Source: Zonotrichia leucophrys gambelii
Taxonomy: Eukaryota > Chordata > Aves > Passeriformes > Passerellidae
Assembly (NCBI RefSeq): GCF_028769735.1
Contig: NC_088171.1
Location: 62,114,216 to 62,178,215 of the forward strand
Length of the DNA: 64,000 nt
Reading direction: 5' to 3'
Shown one piece after another: positions 26,337 through 39,000 of the stretch. Both the position numbers and the translations under genes were made by a program. Numbering within the stretch: the first letter of the stretch is position 1; each line of letters opens with the position of its first letter. A model generated the notes under the pieces. That model saw nothing but the letters and a program-made list of their open reading frames with translations, was not told the origin of the DNA and ran no database searches.

Positions 26337-29300
26337 CACCTGTGTCCCCATTTTTGGTTGACAAGGAGAAAGGTGAAAGCATTAGTCCATGAACTATCAG
26401 GAGAGCTATACTTTTTAAATCAGAAGTCTTCCTTGCTTACCCACATCACTGAAGTGTAATGGTTGATTGCATTTGTTTACAAAGGAAAGTGTTTCTTGTA
26501 TGTTTAGCAATGAACTTAACTGATTTTCAATGTCTGTAAACACTGCCTGTAAAGCACCAGGGCTCCTGGAGCCTAAATAGCTGGGGACCTGTAACTACAG
26601 CCTCAACAAAAAGTTCAAATACAGATATATGAAGTCAGGAAATAGAGCTTCAACTCTATTGTCCGGGCCAAGTCTCACATCCTGGCCATATTTTCTTCTA
26701 CAAAATTGCAATCAAACATACATTTGTCCTCAGTTATCTGGCTCAAGACATAAAGAGTATCTAAGGCTAATCAGTCCACTGAAGCATCTGAGGCTTAATC
26801 AGCACTGCAGTAACACCTCAAAGCATCAATATCATGTCATACTTAAAGGAGTCCCAAATGTTTTCCTATCAGAATAGAAAAGATTTCTAGAATCACATTT
26901 AGAAGTTGATTTCAACAGGTTCTGTTCCTGTACTTTTTTAAAAACCTTTTAAAATATTAAACTAAAGTGCACGCAAGTTTATAAGCCAGGCTTTTGCAAA
27001 TCTCTGCAAAATGTGGCCGTGTAACACATGCATTCACAAACAGTCCATAATGCTTTTATCTTCTATATACTATGCAATGGAAAGCACTCAGTTCTATATG
27101 GTGTGCTTTTTCTGTGTTTTATAGGATCACATCAACCAGCTTTTAACATTTTTTTTACCTGAGTGCAAGGAAAAGAACATACTCGAATGCAGCTAAAAAT
27201 CTTCCACAAAAAACATCATTTAAATCACAGAATTCTTCATCAACAGCTGTGTCTTCCATCAGCTTAAGGCACTAGAAGCATGGTTGGCAATATTCAGTAA
27301 GTGTAAAAAGAAGAAAAAAATACTTACTAGATAGGTAAGGTTTTAAATAAAGACTTCAGTTTAACAATATTTTTGTTCTAAGCCTATCAAATCCTTCTGC
27401 AGCATTTGGAAGCCACAGAGCATTTGGAGTCAGATATGATCCTTGGTAAAGCTTAATCAAATATATAAATGTGAAACTGGCATTGCTTAAGCTGAGGAAG
27501 GTTAACTAGTACAATATACAATTTAAAAAATCATTGTTTTGTAATATAGATGGGCACCGCTGAACAAAAAACCCTCTCAAATGCTAAAGTAAAAAATCCA
27601 TCTTGAAATTTTTGCCACGGAAACCCAGAAGCTAAATTAAAAAAAAAAAAAAATCTGGTGAACAAAAGAGAAATTTTCAGTGTTTTCAAATAATTAATTT
27701 GTACACATTACATCAAATATTAGAGCACTTCCTAAAAATATTATTTCTTTACAAAACAGAATGAGGTCTAAAACTAATTTAAAACTTAACTTTGGTTAAT
27801 GGTGTGCGATTGCTGAGATCTTAATAGATCTCTTACATCTGTAAACATAAAAATATTGTGCCTAAATCTATTCTAATAAAGGTTTTTATGAAGCAACTTA
27901 AGCAGTCACATAAGCTCCTCAGGTTGTTCTCAGAAAAGAAATATGATTTTAAATTCTAGCTAATTGATTTACAGCCTCCACTCCAAACCAAGTAACTCCT
28001 ATTGGCTGGGGAAGGAGTTCCTCTCACTGTCAATATGGCATGAATCTTGAATACAAGCACTTTGCCAATCTGTAGGTGTGTGAGCCTGTCATCCTGGCAA
28101 AGGCAAGGTTTTCACCAACATGATGTAGGCTAGTTTAGAGAGTCTGAGCAAGGAGTATTATTGGCAACAGTCTTAGGGGAAAAAAATCGAGTGTCTAACT
28201 TCCTCCCACCCAATGAAGTTTGTTTTGCAGGCATTTTTACTTCAGAGAACCCAGGCCTTCCTCAGATTTCTTCAGTACAAGTGGGGAACTGAAGTACCCC
28301 TACCTCAATTCTCAGTACTGCCCTGGTACCTTAGGCATTCCAACACAAACACCCCAACTCATGGCAACACCCTATTTCTGTAAATGCAACAAACAGCCAG
28401 GCTATGACACTCAGCTCAGAAACTTCCACCTGGGGAAAGTGATCTTCTCATGCTAACAGGATGTATAAAATAAAGAGCTTTGAAATACTTATGTTTCCTC
28501 TCCTGGAAGTACATCACAGCTTAGATTGTATTGCATGAACAGTATAAACAACTCTAAATCACAGTCTGCTTCTACACTGGAAATGTATTACGAACTGCAA
28601 AAGGACTAACGCTGCATTAAACAAAGTGATAACCCTGCATAGTGTGCAATTTTTCATTTTGCTCCATTTCAAAATGCATCATATAAATTACATTCATAAA
28701 TGTTGGGGAAAAAGAAAACAAAAACCAACAAAAAACCTTCCTCCAGGGTTATTTTCATTTGCAAAGATTTCAAGCAGCAGAAAATTATTCTTATCTCTGA
28801 ACAAGTTTTTGTATTTCTTAAATAACCTCCTTCTGTACTTAACACCAACACAGTTGCATTTGGTTTACAGAAACCCTGTAGCATCCAAAGGCAGTCATGC
28901 CTTTTACTCCTCAATTTAATCCACTGAGAGCTTTAAACAACTCGCAATGTCTACAATCACAGTCCTCTTAAACAAACGTTTCCACAAATTCTACGGGTTT
29001 TGATGCTCCTTCTAGCATGAAAGTGAGATCCCCCACGCAGTGTTTATTCATGAATTGGTGAAAACTGTAGCAAGGACAGAACTGGAAGCCACATGGTGCT
29101 ACTTCAGTGCTAAAAGCCCTCGCATCTCTGTCACAACTCATAGCTATCAGAGAGAAAAAGTTTGAACACACACTGGAGCGTGCCTTAAAGTGAATGCAGC
29201 AACAGATATATCAGAGAATGTGTGTTAATGCTACATGCTCATTGTATATAGTAACAAAGATGATTATTTATAGTGGTCAGGCTTATTCTATAGCATGAGA

Positions 29301-29866
29301 CAAGCCATGGACACCTCAACAGCATAGCCACATCTTTCCTGCCAGACAACATCATTCTGGCTGTTTTGCTAAGCAAGCCACCAAATTCCTCTCCACAATA
29401 CTTCAACCAGCAGGAGAACTCCTTAAGGACAAGCCAAAGTCCCCAAACACATGAGTAACTTATACCAGCACTCAGGAAAGGATTAAGCAAGGGAAAAGAC
29501 AGCTAGCTAGAAACACTCAAAAGCTTCTGAATCTTCAGAGGGCATCAGGAAAACTGGGTTATGTATCTGAGATGTAACAGTCAAGAGTATCAGAGCATAT
29601 AGAAATTAATGGAGCATGAAAGTGAAGAGCAAAATAGCTTTATTTTAAAGGAAGCAAGCTCCTCTAGCACACACTCTTGAGCTTAATTCTCTTCATCAAT
29701 CTTACCAGATTTACTGTGGTTTACACAGTAAATCTATTTAGTAACTTACTTCCTGAGTGTTTATTCTTGCTATTACCAACAACTAAGTTTTAAGAAAACT
29801 ACTTTTACTTATTTTGACTAAAATCAATGACAGCAGAAAATGTTACCTGATAACCTTCTGCAAATG

Positions 29867-29912
29867 AGAAAAAAACCAAACAAACAAACAAACCAACCAC
29901 AAACACAATAAG
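29867..29912. repeat. (CAAA)n microsatellite-like tract
   Basis: About seven units of caaa/ccaa after an A run. Confidence 0.85.
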
Positions 29913-30020
29913 CAGAAGCACATAAATGAACCACAAAAAAACTAACCAATACAAATAAATAGTGACATCTCTCTGGAAGAAATTTAATGATATTTTACTT
30001 ACTTTTTGTTATTTATACTT

Positions 30021-30097
30021 ATTTATAATATGTTACATATGTTACATATTTATAATATGTTATTGTTGTTTTTATATGTGTTTATAAAACACATATA
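30021..30097. repeat. AT-rich block with direct repeat and hairpin
   Basis: A 15-bp direct repeat (atttataatatgtta) lies at 30021-30035 and 30048-30062, with gttacat twice between. It is followed by an inverted repeat: 30073-30083 pairs perfectly with 30087-30097 (11 bp) around a 3-base loop. Confidence 0.8.
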
Positions 30098-31661
30098 TAC
30101 ATATACATTTAACTCATCCAAATTGGTCCCACTGGCAGATGATCAAGTCCAAAACAAAGATATCTTACTGAAACATTATCAGCAAAAAAAATGTGACTGA
30201 CTTGTAAATAAACAGACAATTTTTAAGTATTATTTCATTTTAAGGCAAAATAAAGTCAATTTCAAAAAATAAAACTTTCCAAAACCCATTAATTTCCTGC
30301 AATGCCCAGGAACTACTCTATTAAAGCACAAGAGGTAGATCCATCACTAATCAAAACATAAGCCTTAATTTTATTTTTTTTAACTCCACCCGCTTAATTA
30401 TAGTGGGAATTCTTTATTGTTATTGCCTAACTCTACTTTAATCTTAAAATTAACCAAGTGAGAATAAAATCTGCCCAAGAAACTCTCTCAATTCCCATCC
30501 ATAAGCTCCAATGCCTTCCATACCACTACTCTGGTTCAGCAAATTCAACTTTATTGATACTGAAGAACAGGAGACTACTCCTAAGAGCAACAAGAAAAAA
30601 AAAAAAAAAACAAGCATAAAGATTATACTGTCAGTTATCTTGTATCAGCTGTATGCACATCTGCAAAGGTTCAGAGAGTCTAGGAATGGTTTTGGTTCTT
30701 TTTTAGAAGAAAATCAGACGAGAAAAAAGTTGTACCTACAGGACTTGATGGGTTCTGGCACATTCTTTGGCCCATGTTACTAGTGAGTGATCAGCTTTTC
30801 ACAGCCATTCTCTAACCACCAGTGGGAACACACACCACTGGTTTGGATCAGTGCATTTTAAAGTCATATATGCAAGCAATGTAGGAACTATTGCAGTGGA
30901 CACAGAATACATAAATACTTTTCTCAATAACATGCATAATACAATGTAACACTTTGAAGCTGATTTTCTTTTTAAGAAGAATTTTACAGGGCTGGGTATT
31001 AATTTTTCTGCGCCAAGCATGTTTGCTTTGACAACACACACGCACACTACATGTTTATTTTGTTAGTCAATTGAGAAAAACAAAGATTTCCATAGTTACC
31101 AACAAGCTGCTGTGACAGGATATAATGGCAGTTCATTTTCCTTCACCCAAACTTCATGCATTGCATTTTTGCTGTAACAAATTAAGAACTATTTGGGAGA
31201 AGTTGTGTTCTTTAGAGAGACAATGTGCTTCCCTTGTGTTTAATGAGAAATTAAAAATGCTTATGAAAAATCAGAAACAACTACAGAAGATGTCATTCTC
31301 CATGGCTGGGAACTGCCAGGATCTGAGACTAGAGCATGAATGCTACAGGAAAAGAACAAGTATAGGGAGATGTAAGGATAAAAAAGAATAAATCCAGGCT
31401 GCAAGTAACATCAGGCTCATGAACAGAGCAGCAACAGAAACATGTTCTTCAAAGAAATATTTTTGGTCACTTGCTTTCAGTTAGGCCCTCTTTCTTAACC
31501 AACTCTATTCTCCTGGCTGGGACACGCACCATACCACATCATTTCTGGCACAGGATTAGTAAAGTAGAAGGATGGCCACAGCTGAGCTGGAAAGTATCTT
31601 GTCATCAGTTCTGTTGGCCAACACACACTAACTGCTGGAAGTATTCTGGGAATAGTTTGCC

Positions 31662-31690
31662 TTTTTTTTTTCCTTTTTTTTTTTTTTTTT
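31662..31690. repeat. Interrupted poly-T tract
   Basis: Two T runs of about 10 and 17 separated by CC. No recognisable retrotransposon body is attached. Confidence 0.85.
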
Positions 31691-32290
31691 GGCAACAGAG
31701 AAGAAAAGGCCTAAGCCATCCTGGTCACCAAGTGTAACACCAGCAGCCAAGAAAGTAAAGCACTCTCAGGGGTGGAGGAAATTTCTGCTGTGCCACCTAC
31801 AGCAGGCAAGTGGTTTCTGTTCCAGGTTACAGCCCTGAAAGCCTGTTAGTAACTCCAGCATTGCAAGCAGGTAGCTTATATCCAGCTTCTCTCTCTTCTC
31901 TTTCCATTCCCAAGAACTGTGTGTTTCAAACCAAAATGGATTTCAACAGCCAGTCCATCCCCAGAGCACCACACTAAATAAATGGCTGCACAAATAGCCA
32001 GAACTGTTTACTAAAGGTAAAATGTACAAGACACACACCACAATATTTCTTTATACTGGGCAGTGACAGCTGTATGTGTACAGGTTTTCTAGTTATTCTC
32101 ACCATAACTACACTTCTGCAGAAATTGGAGGCAAAAATCACTACCATGTCATTTTGTTTGACATCAATGGAATGGTACTGAGTAATAAAATATTCTTCAC
32201 AAGGCTTCTATTATAAGCTAATGAGCTAATCTTTCAAGAAAACACACAGTGAAATAGCTGGTTTTAAGTATATACCAGATACCCTTTACA

Positions 32291-32560
32291 AAGAATCACA
32301 GAATTGGTTGGAAATTGTTTCTGGACCATCCCCTTGTCCAAGCCCCTACCAAGGCAGGGTAACCAGAGCAGGTGACACAGGAACACATCCAGGTGGTTTT
32401 GAAAGTCTCCAGAGAGGGAGACTCCATGACCTCCTTGGGCAGCCTGTTCCAGTGCTCTGCCGCCCTCAACACGAAGAACTTCTTTCTCATGTTAAGGTGC
32501 TTCTTGTCATTTAATTTATGGCCATTGCTGCACACAACTGAAAAGCAGGTCCCAGTTAGG
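32291..32560 (-). mobile_element. CR1 LINE 3' fragment (minus orientation)
   Basis: Starts with an intact-looking inverted tail, aagaatcacagaattggttg. It continues through gggagactccatgacctcct and gggcagcctgttccagtgct to the words for the ORF2 end. It is 5'-truncated. It lies in the same orientation as CDKAL1, about 380 bp downstream of the exon. Confidence 0.94.
32370..32545 (-). pseudogene. CR1 ORF2 C-terminal tail remnant
   Basis: The minus-strand translation reads NGHKLNDKKHLNMRKKFFVL and AEHWNRLPKEVMESPSLETF, the end of the CR1 ORF2 protein. Only this C-terminal stretch is present; the catalytic reverse-transcriptase part is missing through 5' truncation. Confidence 0.88.
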
Positions 32561-32938
32561 CCATATTTAGGTAGATGAAAAATGAAACAACCTAACATTT
32601 TATATATTAAAAAGCAAAAAACAAAACCAAAAGCACAGTCAACTCTTCAGAAGACTATTACAACATTGCCTTGAAAAGTGATATAAAAGTCCCTATCTAA
32701 ATGGGTCAAGAGTTCTCCTAAATAAGTGTAATGATAATCACTTGCAAGTTATTGCTATTTTTTAAAAATCCATTCTACCTTACAAACCCATTCTAGAGAA
32801 TTCATCATTGTAACATAAACTCAGCACATTTATTCCTCTAGAACACAAAATTACTTCTAGATTGAAAACACAGAGCTTTAAGACATGCAATACTCACTGA
32901 TAGTTAAAAATCAAAATATTTGTAAGGAAACAACTTAC
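32561..32938. other. Intronic sequence between CR1 and exon
   Basis: AT-rich unique sequence immediately downstream of the CDKAL1 donor. No motif was recognised beyond the donor itself. Confidence 0.6.
32931..32938 (-). other. CDKAL1: 5' splice site of the CDKAL1 exon
   Basis: The exon ends in CAATCAA and is followed on the minus strand by gtaagttg, which matches the vertebrate donor consensus GTAAGT perfectly. The intron begins in phase 2, splitting a lysine codon, as in the human gene. Confidence 0.93.
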
Positions 32939-33023
32939 TTGATTGAGTTTCTGAAGTGGTCTTCAGCAGGATTTTTTACTGTACAACTGTTCAGCAACCA
33001 TAAATCTGCTTCATCAGAGTTAT
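32939..33023 (-). CDS. CDKAL1: CDKAL1 internal coding exon (threonylcarbamoyladenosine tRNA methylthiotransferase)
   Basis: On the minus strand this 85-bp segment encodes 27 whole codons plus split codons at both ends, including the stretches [20 protein letters not shown] and NSI. As I recall human CDKAL1, this matches about residues 96-124 and the human exon is also 85 bp. The boundaries agree: a phase-1 intron before and a phase-2 intron after. CDKAL1 is a radical-SAM enzyme, tail-anchored in the ER membrane, that methylthiolates t6A37 of lysine tRNA(UUU). The segment lies in the N-terminal methylthiotransferase (UPF0004) domain. Its TGT codon at 32983-32985 corresponds to human Cys109, one of three cysteines expected to bind the auxiliary 4Fe-4S cluster. 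The first residues (D-N-S-D-E) differ from the human ones, while the rest is nearly identical. No stop or frameshift is present. The radical-SAM and TRAM domains lie in exons outside the window. Exon number (probably 5) is inference. Confidence 0.97.
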
Positions 33024-33060
33024 CTACAAAACAGAAAAAAAACAACTTGCGTTAAGAATT
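33024..33060 (-). other. CDKAL1: 3' splice site of the CDKAL1 exon
   Basis: Read on the minus strand, the exon is preceded by a pyrimidine-rich run containing eight consecutive T and ending in TTTTGTAG. A cttaac motif at 33051-33056 offers a branch-point adenosine about 29 nt upstream of the exon, a normal distance. The tract and AG are seen directly; the branch point is inferred from position and consensus. Confidence 0.9.
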
Positions 33061-36000
33061 ATTTAACCTGTCAACTCCTAACTTATATAATATTTAAAAA
33101 AAAAACCAACTGAGCCATTAATAATAAGTTGGCTATTTGCAAGATTACTTTATATTCAATTACATTCTTGGAAGGGGTTTATTGTTTTTCTTTGTTTTGT
33201 GTTTTAGAATAAAAAGAGGCACATGAGCATTTCCACTGTAATTTCATTTAATTTTTTTTGCCAATGGGGAACGAGTTCTTATCTCATTTACCAGCTGAGA
33301 TGCCACTAGATTGCACATCACAGAAAACAAAGTTAAAAAAAATGGTCACAACTACCAGAAAAGTCTTGCCTAGACAAAGGCAAAATTAGGTGGTCAACAA
33401 AAGCAGGTTTCACTAAGAAAATAAAATCCCTGCTTCATCTCCACTGTGAATTAATACTACAAAAGAAACAAATCATAATTCATAACATGTAAAGCTCTAC
33501 CAAAGAGAAAAGTCAATGTAGCGGGTTTGGAAAGAAACAGACATATTTCTAGTTTTGGTTATATCTTAGTTATAGTATAATTATAGCTCAGCAATTTTCA
33601 GACAAAAGATATTCAAGCAACCAATATCTGTTTCCATTCAGATAAGAATACTTTTTTTTTCAGGATCCAAACCTTTCTGTATGTTCAGAGCCTATTGATA
33701 TCTAAATTCATTAACTGAACTGAATCCCAGAATTATCTGCAGAAGCACATATATGAACTGTAATCCTGTAAAACATGGCCTATACTACACAATTACTAGC
33801 ATAGTCATTATCCTTGTGAAGTTAGAGTTTCTTTTTTTGAACAAAAGAATAATCTATCTCAAATAGTTTAGTGCTTTAGCATTCATCAGAATAGCTTGTA
33901 TCAGTTTGGATAAGAAAATTCATGTCACTTGCTACTATTCAGTACATGGAGCAGTGAAGTATTGACTGATGTATCTTTAAATAACATAAGCCAGTGAGCA
34001 ATGAACACAGGTAAAACTTAATTTTTAGGATGCCTTACTTGAACTGATGTCCTGCTAAAGCAGGAGGAAGCCTGCCATGACTTAGGCATATTTATACATG
34101 CACCCATCATGAATGTATCTATACAGGCATGAATATCCTTTTTCTCCATGCACACACACTTATGACAAAATGCTAAAATTGAAAAAGCTTTCTGTCTCAT
34201 GACATTTTCTTCAAAGAAATCATCGTTTACAATTAATTATCAGTCGCTTAACCTAGGAAGCAGGTAAATTGAAAATAATACATAAAAGGCAACTAATGCT
34301 AAATAAGAGAAAACATTCAGGGAGAGTTCTAATCATTGTTGACCAAGATTACACTATTAATTTGGCTAAAACACAACTTCCTTTCACAACAGGGAAAGAC
34401 CACAAAACAGTCACCTAAGTAACATTCAAACCTTTAGCTACTTAAAACAAATATCTGACCCTGTCAGGTTGGGAAAGGGCACTCAGTTTTTCAGCCTACA
34501 TAGAAGTCAAAATAAAAATGGAACAACACAAAGAACCTCTCCTGCATGTAAACTACATTTTTAGACTAATGAGCAGACCCCTATACCATTACAAATATAA
34601 TCAGAGGTTAAAATAATTGATCAGGAATTATGTACAGACAAGGAAAGAAACAGTTTCAATGTCAGAAAAAGAGTGATCTCTTGGCCTAGTCAGATGTACT
34701 AGGTATGAAAACAAACACATTTTAAAAGTAGTTTTCCAATCACACAGCCAAACCCTTGCATTTCTTATTCTTTTCAGCAGCATAAAATGTTTATAAATTC
34801 AGCCCCACACCCATAACACACCCACCTGAGAATTAGGGGTGGGACACACACACACACTAAATAGCAAGAGGCCAACATTTAAGTGAGACATTACATTTAA
34901 CAGACAACAGTTGCAGTAGCACTCATCCACCACTGTAAAGCACAACCATTTTCGAGAGATGCCTTTATTCAGAGGAGAGAGACAGAGAACACCAGTTCTG
35001 GGCTTGGTCTCAGCTCCTCCTTGTGCCATGGTTTCCAGGTGTGCAGGAAGAGACAACACCACGGCAATGCTTCTCCCCTAAAGCCAAAATCAACCATCTC
35101 TTCAAAACAGCCTTGGAAAAAGTAACACATTTAGGTTTAGAAAGCCCTTACATAGTAACCCAACAGGACTCATTTCATACAGCAGTTGGTTTCCAGGCTA
35201 TTAATATATTGACTCCTTGACTGAGGGACAACTGCAACACTTTATATATATATCACACATATTAAAAAGTCTTCCAAATACATATAAATTCATTCCTTAA
35301 CAGGTTTCAGCCTCTGCAGAACAGAAGATAAAAAGCAAAGGCTTTTACAGAATAAAATCTCCTCAGCAGTTTTGGGAAAAGGAGTCTCATTCATGTACAT
35401 ATCTAAAAATCATTTATGGAACATAAAAGTGCAGCTGAGGTTTGTCCTCCTCTTAAAACAACAGTAGGGTTTTATCATATTCAGTTGTTCTACTTCTGCC
35501 TTTATTTTTAAATCTTTTTTTTCTAATTAATTCTCATGATCTCTCATATGAATATATGTACATACAAGTTTTGATTATGCATATATATAAACATACAGAC
35601 ACACACTCATGAGTTATATTCATTCATTAAGTGTCCATATCACAACTCTTCAAAATGATAGCTGATTTTTCTTGGTACTTTACTGCCCTATTCATACTTA
35701 AAATAATTGCATGCACTGGTGTAAACTCACCACAGTCTACTGCATTTTTTCAATAAAATTTCAGTTAAAAAGGAAAAATATTGCCAACGGGGTCCTTTTG
35801 TATCAGGTTGCAGGAAGATGTGAACATTTGCAACATTGTGGGAATAACTTGTCAGCGGTCACATTTAGCTTTGCAAGGCCTTGATGGATGTGTGGAAACA
35901 AACATGGACCAAAAGAGGAGACTGGGCTTGGCATGTATAAACAACATCTTCTGGCTTCATAATTACTAAATATTAAGCAACACTGGGGTAATAATCCTTT

Positions 36001-39000
36001 ATTCAGGGCATGGAAACTGGAGCAACTGGCTACCTATATATATATATATATATATATATGCATAGGTATATGCATGTGTAGATGTGTGTATATATATATA
36101 TGTGTATGTACACCTATAAGTGTTCTGACATGAGTAGGTGCTACTGTTCAGCTATGTGCTCAAATAAAGAGTCAAAAAACTCTGACAAATAAGCTCAGGC
36201 TTCTAAACACATGCCTAGAGGGGCAGGGGCAGACAGCCCTGAGGATTCCCTGTTTATACTCCAGGCAGACAGATGAAGAGTTTAGGTCTGGATGGGAAGC
36301 CCCACATGAATGTGGTGCTGCACCCACTGCATCCATGCACCCTTCCTTGGAAGCTCTCCACCTGCCACCTTCTCCAACTCCATAGGTGACGTTTTTGGGA
36401 AACCTCCAGCATTTCAGTGAAGAACAGAGGCCTGTGTTTGGGAGCTCACACAGATCTGAGCGAACAGGACGACTTAAAATTGACAGAAGGTTTTCCATCA
36501 AGTCATGGAGACCAACAGGCAAAACTGAAGCAAGAACCATAAGTACAGTGAACATCAGTTACAGCAGTGAACATGGTATAGGTGCATATATCCTGCAACA
36601 ATCTTCTCTATTTTTGCCATATATTCAGCCTAATGATACTTTTTTCATTATGATATTTTGATGCCAATATTTATTTTTATGAGCTACTTAAACAGTTTCC
36701 TCTTTGATAAGATATTTTTAGAAAGAAAAAAGGAAGATATGTCAAATCAGCTTTGTATTACATGCTCAAAAACACAACTCAAAACCATGGACTTCTTGCA
36801 TTGTGACATCTTTTCCATAAAAAAAGGCTACACTGGAAGTAAACCACAAAGTCTCTCATACTCTCTGAAAAACAACATAGAGTACAAAGGAACCTAAAGG
36901 TCATGGAAACTTCTGAGCACTTAAGTTAATTGGGAAACTCTGGAAAACATGAATTGGCTGCATTATGCAATACTAAGATGATAAAATGGTGAGAGTCTGT
37001 AACATTAGTATATCTACAGAGGAAAATAATATTTACAATTCTTTTCTAACTAGCAGTGTCAGTTTTCTTATCATTTCAGAAATCATAAATCAGCAGAATT
37101 TCTTAAGACTGTAGTAATACTATCAGCTGAAAATAAACAACTGACTTGGGTTTGCCTGGTCTCTTGACTTTTAGTCTTTCTTCTTTCAATTTTTTCCAAA
37201 ACTTTGTTTTCTTCCAAGCCCCCCCAAACCACATCTCCTTGAAAATCAAAACACTCACAAAGCAAAAAAGTAGAAGAAACAGTTAGTAAAGGCCTAAAAG
37301 AAAAGCCTTTCTTTACTTTCTTCAGCACATCACTCCTCTCTCTGCACTGAAATCTCTACCAGATTTGCTCAGCATAGTTTGCTTAAAAAAACATGACTCA
37401 TAACTATTATGACATACTTTTAAATACTGTACATCAATCTGAGAAGTCCAATCTGAAAGCAGATCTTTCTCTATAATCACTGAAGGCTCTTCCAGGGTGT
37501 TTCCCTCCAGCTGTCCTTATCCTGTTCCTAACCACTCTGCGAGTCTTCCTTCTCACCTTTTCTGATTTTGTTTCTTCTAACTCTCTTACACAACAAATAT
37601 ACGTCCAGTTTCTCTGTTTCCATGTGCTGTATTCTAGCGTCTCTTCCCATTTATGGACCTCTCCATTAAAGCTTTGTCCTGTGTGTTCTTCCTTCCAAAA
37701 CAGCTCTGCTCCCTCCCTTGATACCCTGGTTGCCACTTCATGCTCTGGAATAGCATGAAACGTAGTAGATCCAGTAACATCCAAGGTATCTGGAATGTGT
37801 TCCTGCAACTGTACCCCATGGGAATCATCTGCCCCCAAAAGACACAAATATCTAAGCATGAGGACACCTCACAGCCAGTTACAGAAGTCATGGAGCATCC
37901 TGACTGGAACAAAGTTGCCAAACTAATTCTTTTCTTTCGACATCCCTGTGTCACAGAAACCCACTGTCACTCAAATTAGGTTCCTGAAATTAGGCGCTGG
38001 TTAATTTAATGATTTCTTGGACCACCGGGCATTAAGAGACCTCAACAAGTATTGGGAAAGAATCTCCTCATAAATACGACTTCAGAAATGCTGTGACTCA
38101 TCAGTGCAGGAGGAAGGTACATCTTCCTCTGGGGACAGGGAGTTTAGTTGTTTGTTTGCAGACAATAGGCTTTGCTTGGAAGAAGAAAAAAACTCAATAA
38201 AGTTGAGAGTGACAAGAAAAAGTTTGGTGTTTTATTTGTGTGCCTTTCCTCGGCACACAAAATTCTTGGCTACCATTTGCTAGTTCCCAATATTGTATCA
38301 GATATAGTTAGCTATCAACTTTGATGTAACTTGTCCTACAGATTCCAAGCAAACAAGCTCTTTCCGTGTGTCTGCACCCCTGACAGCAACTACAAATCAA
38401 AACCACAAGTTATCATGAGTTTCCAGATGGTACTTGTTTGGAATCTCAGGGACACATTATCAGTTCCCACCTCTGAAGACGTACCATGCATTTGCCAATG
38501 ATACAAAACACTCAAAGGCACGCTGAAAATACCAACTTTGCAGATTGCAAATGTCTTTCAAAACAATCCCACTCATGCCTTATCAACACTATCAGGATGT
38601 AAAATGTAAAAGGATCGGCTTGGTTGCAACATGACTTCTGTTTTCTCATTAAACTTCTGAGATACTCTGGACATAACAAGTTACTTCATTCACAATTAAT
38701 GAAATACAACTATTTGGTTCACCCTGCATATATGTTATTTAAAGTTCCAAAAGGAAGGCCAGGCTGCTTATCAGGAATGCAGACAAGCCTTCATGAAAAA
38801 ATAATTTCTCCCATCATGCCTCTTGCCATGATTTAAACTACAAATATGCAAATTTGCCATTTTCATTCTCCATTAACATTTTCATTACCAAGCTAATAGC
38901 GTAAGTAGCCTTTCTTGGGTTTTCTGGTATTTTTTCTGGTATATTTCTGAGTATTTTTTGGAAATTTTCTTGAGCAGGCAGATATCTTAACAGCAGCTAC

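Larger units (their letters stand above)
26337..32290. other. Intronic sequence with AT-rich and homopolymer repeats
   Basis: About 6 kb without a recognised gene. It includes a poly-A run near 27637, a (CAAA)n tract near 29870, the AT-rich block near 30.0-30.1 kb, an A run at 30595-30610 and an interrupted poly-T at 31662-31690. Confidence 0.55.
1..32938 (-). other. CDKAL1: CDKAL1 intron downstream of the exon (partial)
   Basis: Everything below the exon's donor site is read as one partial intron. I looked on the minus strand for the next expected coding segment (the one with the AGC cysteine of the methylthiotransferase domain) and did not find it. The intron is therefore at least 32.9 kb. 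If the exon is number 5, this is the counterpart of human intron 5, the large intron carrying the type 2 diabetes association signal; that correspondence is inference. Contents are degraded CR1 pieces, simple repeats and unique AT-rich sequence. Confidence 0.8.

Noticed and set aside
31662..31690. Poly-T tract considered as the tail of a minus-strand processed pseudogene
   Set aside because: No gene-like sequence or target-site duplication is recognisable on either side.
32302..32598. Roughly 65-100-codon open frames on both strands just downstream of the exon
   Set aside because: They lie in the CR1 3' fragment; the minus frame is the ORF2 tail and the plus frames are its shadow.
37434..37859. 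141-codon minus-strand open frame rich in K, R and E
   Set aside because: The plus strand here is pyrimidine-rich, so the charged composition follows from purine-rich minus-strand DNA. No matching family or exon boundaries.
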